Source of the DNA: an uncultured Oscillospiraceae bacterium
GTDB taxonomy: Bacteria > Bacillota > Clostridia > Oscillospirales > Oscillospiraceae
Assembly: GCA_900752305.1 (NCBI GenBank)
Contig: CAADUV010000228.1
Coordinates: forward strand, 1-7,690
Length of the DNA stretch: 7,690 nt
Direction: 5' to 3'
A program made the translations under genes and the position numbers. The stretch's first letter is position 1. Each line of letters begins with the position of its first letter. Below are positions 5,858-7,690 of this stretch, piece after piece. The notes beneath the pieces were generated by a model that had not been told where the DNA came from, searched no databases, and saw nothing but the letters and a program-made list of their open reading frames with translations.

Positions 5858-7411
5858 TTACTTGTAGTGGACGGTGGACATATCCATGACGTACATGGGA
5901 TAGAAGTTATAGCCGTCCAGGTTCTTCTTGATGGCCACGAATTCCGCCAGATCCTGGATATACACGTTGGCTGCGGTGTCGGCCAGGATCTTTTCGCACT
6001 GCTTGTACAGCTTCGTTGCCTCGGCGTCGTCGGTGGCAGCGTCGGCCTGGGCGTACACCTTGTCGTACTCTGCGTTGGAATAGTTGAACATATTCTTGTC
6101 AGAGGTGCTGGTGTAGCGCTGAAGCATTGCGGAAGCGGTCAGGGTAGCGGCGTCGAAGCCGACCACAGTGGCTTCATAGTTCCGGTCGGAGTAGACATCG
6201 CTGAGCCAGGTGGACCAGTCCACCTGCTGGATCTTGGCGGTGACGCCCACAGCGGCCAGCTGTTCCACCAGGACTTCGGCAGTCTTCACGTGGGGGGTGT
6301 AGTTGGAGGGCACCTTGATGGTGAACGCAAAGCCGTTCTCATAGCCAGCTTCCTTCAGCAGCTCCTTTGCCTTGTCCACGTCGTGGGTGTAGGTGTCGCT
6401 CAGTGAGGCGTCAAAGTACTTGGTGAAAGCGGGGTACATGGCGGAGCCGACCTTGGTGCCGTGGCCGTCCTCGGTCAGGTCCAGGACGGACTGCACGTCC
6501 ACTGCGTAGCACAGCGCCTGACGAACCTTTTCATTGTCAAAGGGCTTGACTTTATTGTTCAGATACAGTGCCTGAACCAGGTTCATGGTGCCTTCCAGCA
6601 CGTTGTACTGATCGCTCAGATTCTTGATGTTGTCCACGGACATATGGGCACAAATGTCAATGGAGCCTGCGTCCAGAGCTGCGATACGGGCAGTCTCGTC
6701 CTCATAGATCTGATAGGTCACCTTGTCCACCTGAGCGGGGGTGCCGTAGTAATCTGCGTTCTTCTCCAGGATCACGTTCTCCTGAACGGAGCGGGAGACG
6801 AACTTGAAGGGGCCGGTGCCGATGGGCTGGGTCTTGCCGTCCTTGTAGTCCTTGGGGGAGATATACACGTAGGCCAGGTAGCTCAAAAATTCCGCAGACG
6901 GCTTCTTGAGCTGGATGACCAGGCTGGTGTTATCATCGGAGGCTTTGATGCTTTCGATATTAGAAAGCGCCTCTACCAGGGAAGTCTCCACAGCGGTAGC
7001 GGCGCAAGTTTTAAAGGAATAGAGAATATCGTCTACGGTCACATCCGCACCGTTGTGGAACTTCACATTGTCCCGCAGGGTGAAGGTGTAGGTGAGCTTG
7101 TCATCGGACACCTTGTAGTCCTTAGCGACAGCGGGGTTGAAGTTACCGGTGCTGTCCGCTTTGACCAAGCCTTCGTAAACGTTGAATAAGACCTCTCTAG
7201 TTCCTGCCGCCGTGATGGTGTAGGGGTCAAGACTTTCATCCAGGTCCTGAGCGATGCCGACGGTGATGGAATTGTCGTGAGCATCGTTCTTCGTGAAAGA
7301 GCTAGTTTCGTCGTTAGCAGCAGAGCCGCTACCGGAAGTGGCACCTCCGCAGGCGCAGAGTGTACCCATCGTGCAGGTTACTGCCAAGAGCAGTGCAAGA
7401 ATGCGTTTCAT
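5858..7411 (-). CDS. ABC transporter solute-binding lipoprotein, family 5 (OppA/DppA/NikA-like)
   Basis: First operon gene, 517 residues. It is the extracytoplasmic receptor that delivers substrate to the permeases. A lipoprotein signal peptide begins MKRILALLLAVTC and ends in LCAC, with Cys21 as the likely lipidated residue, followed by a Gly/Ser/Thr-rich linker (about 22-40). The family 5 core begins near residue 48 (SITVGIAQDLDESLDPYT). It includes the hallmark YTFTLRDNVKFHNGADVT (about 108-125), IGTGPFKFVSRS (about 197-208) and VRQALCYAVDVQSVLDL. Start choice: the ATG at 7411 has AAGGAG 8 nt upstream; a TTG at 7417 in the same frame is only 2 nt from that site and is rejected. Family 5 members bind oligopeptides, dipeptides, nickel chelates, glutathione or opines; the substrate is unknown here. 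Two cysteines in the lipobox (Cys19, Cys21) are slightly unusual. Confidence 0.94.
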   Translation of the reverse strand: MKRILALLLAVTCTMGTLCACGGATSGSGSAANDETSSFTKNDAHDNSITVGIAQDLDESLDPYTITAAGTREVLFNVYEGLVKADSTGNFNPAVAKDYKVSDDKLTYTFTLRDNVKFHNGADVTVDDILYSFKTCAATAVETSLVEALSNIESIKASDDNTSLVIQLKKPSAEFLSYLAYVYISPKDYKDGKTQPIGTGPFKFVSRSVQENVILEKNADYYGTPAQVDKVTYQIYEDETARIAALDAGSIDICAHMSVDNIKNLSDQYNVLEGTMNLVQALYLNNKVKPFDNEKVRQALCYAVDVQSVLDLTEDGHGTKVGSAMYPAFTKYFDASLSDTYTHDVDKAKELLKEAGYENGFAFTIKVPSNYTPHVKTAEVLVEQLAAVGVTAKIQQVDWSTWLSDVYSDRNYEATVVGFDAATLTASAMLQRYTSTSDKNMFNYSNAEYDKVYAQADAATDDAEATKLYKQCEKILADTAANVYIQDLAEFVAIKKNLDGYNFYPMYVMDMSTVHYK

Positions 7412-7427
7412 TTGCAAATCTCCTTAC

Positions 7428-7450
7428 CACCGTCGTATTCTCAAACGGTG
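7428..7450 (-). promoter_or_regulatory. Small hairpin just upstream of the binding-protein ribosome binding site
   Basis: On the minus strand CACCGT (7450-7445) and ACGGTG (7433-7428) form a 6-bp stem with an 11-nt loop, ending 2 nt before AAGGAG. It might tune initiation or mRNA stability. The stem is short and could be chance. Confidence 0.25.
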
Positions 7451-7493
7451 TTACAACAAAATTAACATCTCTCATTATTAAATTGTCGGTTGT

Positions 7494-7522
7494 ACTGTAA
7501 CACACCCTTTTGCAAAATTCAA
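7494..7522 (-). promoter_or_regulatory. Promoter of the ABC-transporter operon
   Basis: On the minus strand TTGAAT (7522-7517, 4 of 6) and TACAGT (7499-7494, 4 of 6) are spaced by exactly 17 bp. A TGT directly before the -10 forms an extended -10, which compensates for the weak hexamers. The start would fall near 7487, giving a leader of about 75 nt. An A-rich stretch (minus strand, 7525-7540) lies just upstream and could act as an UP-like element. It is the only clear promoter for the five genes. Confidence 0.5.
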
Positions 7523-7554
7523 GGCTTTTTTTCCGTCTTTCCTTTCTCTGAACA

Positions 7555-7569
7555 TTTAACATCGTTAAA
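7555..7569. promoter_or_regulatory. 15-bp palindrome, candidate operator
   Basis: TTTAAC and GTTAAA are perfect inverted half-sites around ATC, lying roughly 68-82 bp upstream of the predicted operon start, a distance typical of an activator site. I do not recognise the motif; it does not match the CcpA cre consensus. In such an A/T-rich stretch a chance palindrome is possible. Confidence 0.3.
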
Positions 7570-7690
7570 AAACTAACAATTTCACCCCCTAAATCCCCTC
7601 ACAGCGGAAAAACGGCGAAAAGCGTCACAAAACGGGGGATTGAACTTTTTTTGCAATTTTTAATTTTTCCCCCCCTCTCCCCCTCCTCCG
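7570..7690. other. Gene-free, low-complexity upstream region
   Basis: No gene is evident on either strand. The stretch alternates A/T runs with C or G runs and ends in a pyrimidine tract (7664-7689) whose longest C run is seven (7669-7675). On the minus strand this tract is purine-rich with several G runs. No terminator or RNA gene could be supported. Confidence 0.5.

Noticed and set aside
7415..7417. TTG as the start of the binding protein
   Set aside because: It lies only 2 nt from the ribosome binding site. The ATG at 7411 has ideal spacing and gives a standard Met-Lys-Arg signal peptide.
7412..7487. Riboswitch or attenuator in the operon leader
   Set aside because: The leader is only about 75 nt with one 6-bp hairpin and no terminator or known aptamer pattern.
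7664..7690. G-quadruplex on the minus strand in the terminal C/T-rich tract
   Set aside because: Only two long G runs and several GG runs are present, short of a convincing four-run pattern, and the tract is cut by the window edge.
1..7690. CRISPR array, tRNA or rRNA genes, transposase or phage genes
   Set aside because: No regularly spaced repeats, cloverleaf sequences or mobile-element proteins were found. The only repeats are the intergenic element and the terminator pair.

Overview
The window looks like a chromosomal segment from a GC-rich, low-toxicity gut-type Firmicute, most plausibly the order Oscillospirales (Faecalibacterium/Subdoligranulum/Gemmiger-like). This is inferred from strong G/C preference at third codon positions, AGGAGG-type ribosome binding sites, sigma-A promoters, A/T-rich spacers and the protein flavour. 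Genus and species cannot be fixed from the sequence alone.

Left part, plus strand (1-2240): the C-terminal two thirds of nicotinate phosphoribosyltransferase (pncB, NAD salvage) runs in from the left edge and ends at 919, followed by a hairpin terminator. An approximately 390-bp spacer follows. It holds one copy of a structured intergenic repeat (1008-1165), a perfect 12-bp inverted repeat, a second terminator almost identical to the first, and a well-formed sigma-A promoter. That promoter drives a ten-helix EamA/DMT-family transporter (1314-2201), which ends in its own terminator.

Centre (2239-2453): a convergent intergenic region holds a second copy of the same structured repeat. Both copies sit about 42 nt behind the terminator of a plus-strand gene. 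Four hairpins can be drawn in each, with one compensatory base-pair change and a G-U pair that works only in the plus-strand RNA. The last hairpin of copy 2 can also terminate the operon arriving from the right.

Right part, minus strand (7522 down to 2454): one five-gene operon for an Opp/Dpp/Nik-type ABC importer, transcribed in the order lipoprotein solute-binding protein, permease B, permease C, ATPase D, ATPase F, from a single recognisable promoter at 7494-7522. Spacers between genes are 0-50 nt. The binding protein captures the substrate outside the cell, the two permeases form the membrane channel, and the two ATPases power import. The substrate (oligopeptide, dipeptide, metal chelate or other) cannot be read from the sequence.

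The main anomaly is in the D ATPase. Its reading frame is broken by exactly one extra base in a run of ten G residues lying in the Walker A loop. This could be a sequencing or assembly artefact, a slippage-driven on/off switch, or a real mutation. The second item of interest is the duplicated multi-hairpin intergenic element. I found no CRISPR array, tRNA, rRNA, transposase or phage gene.
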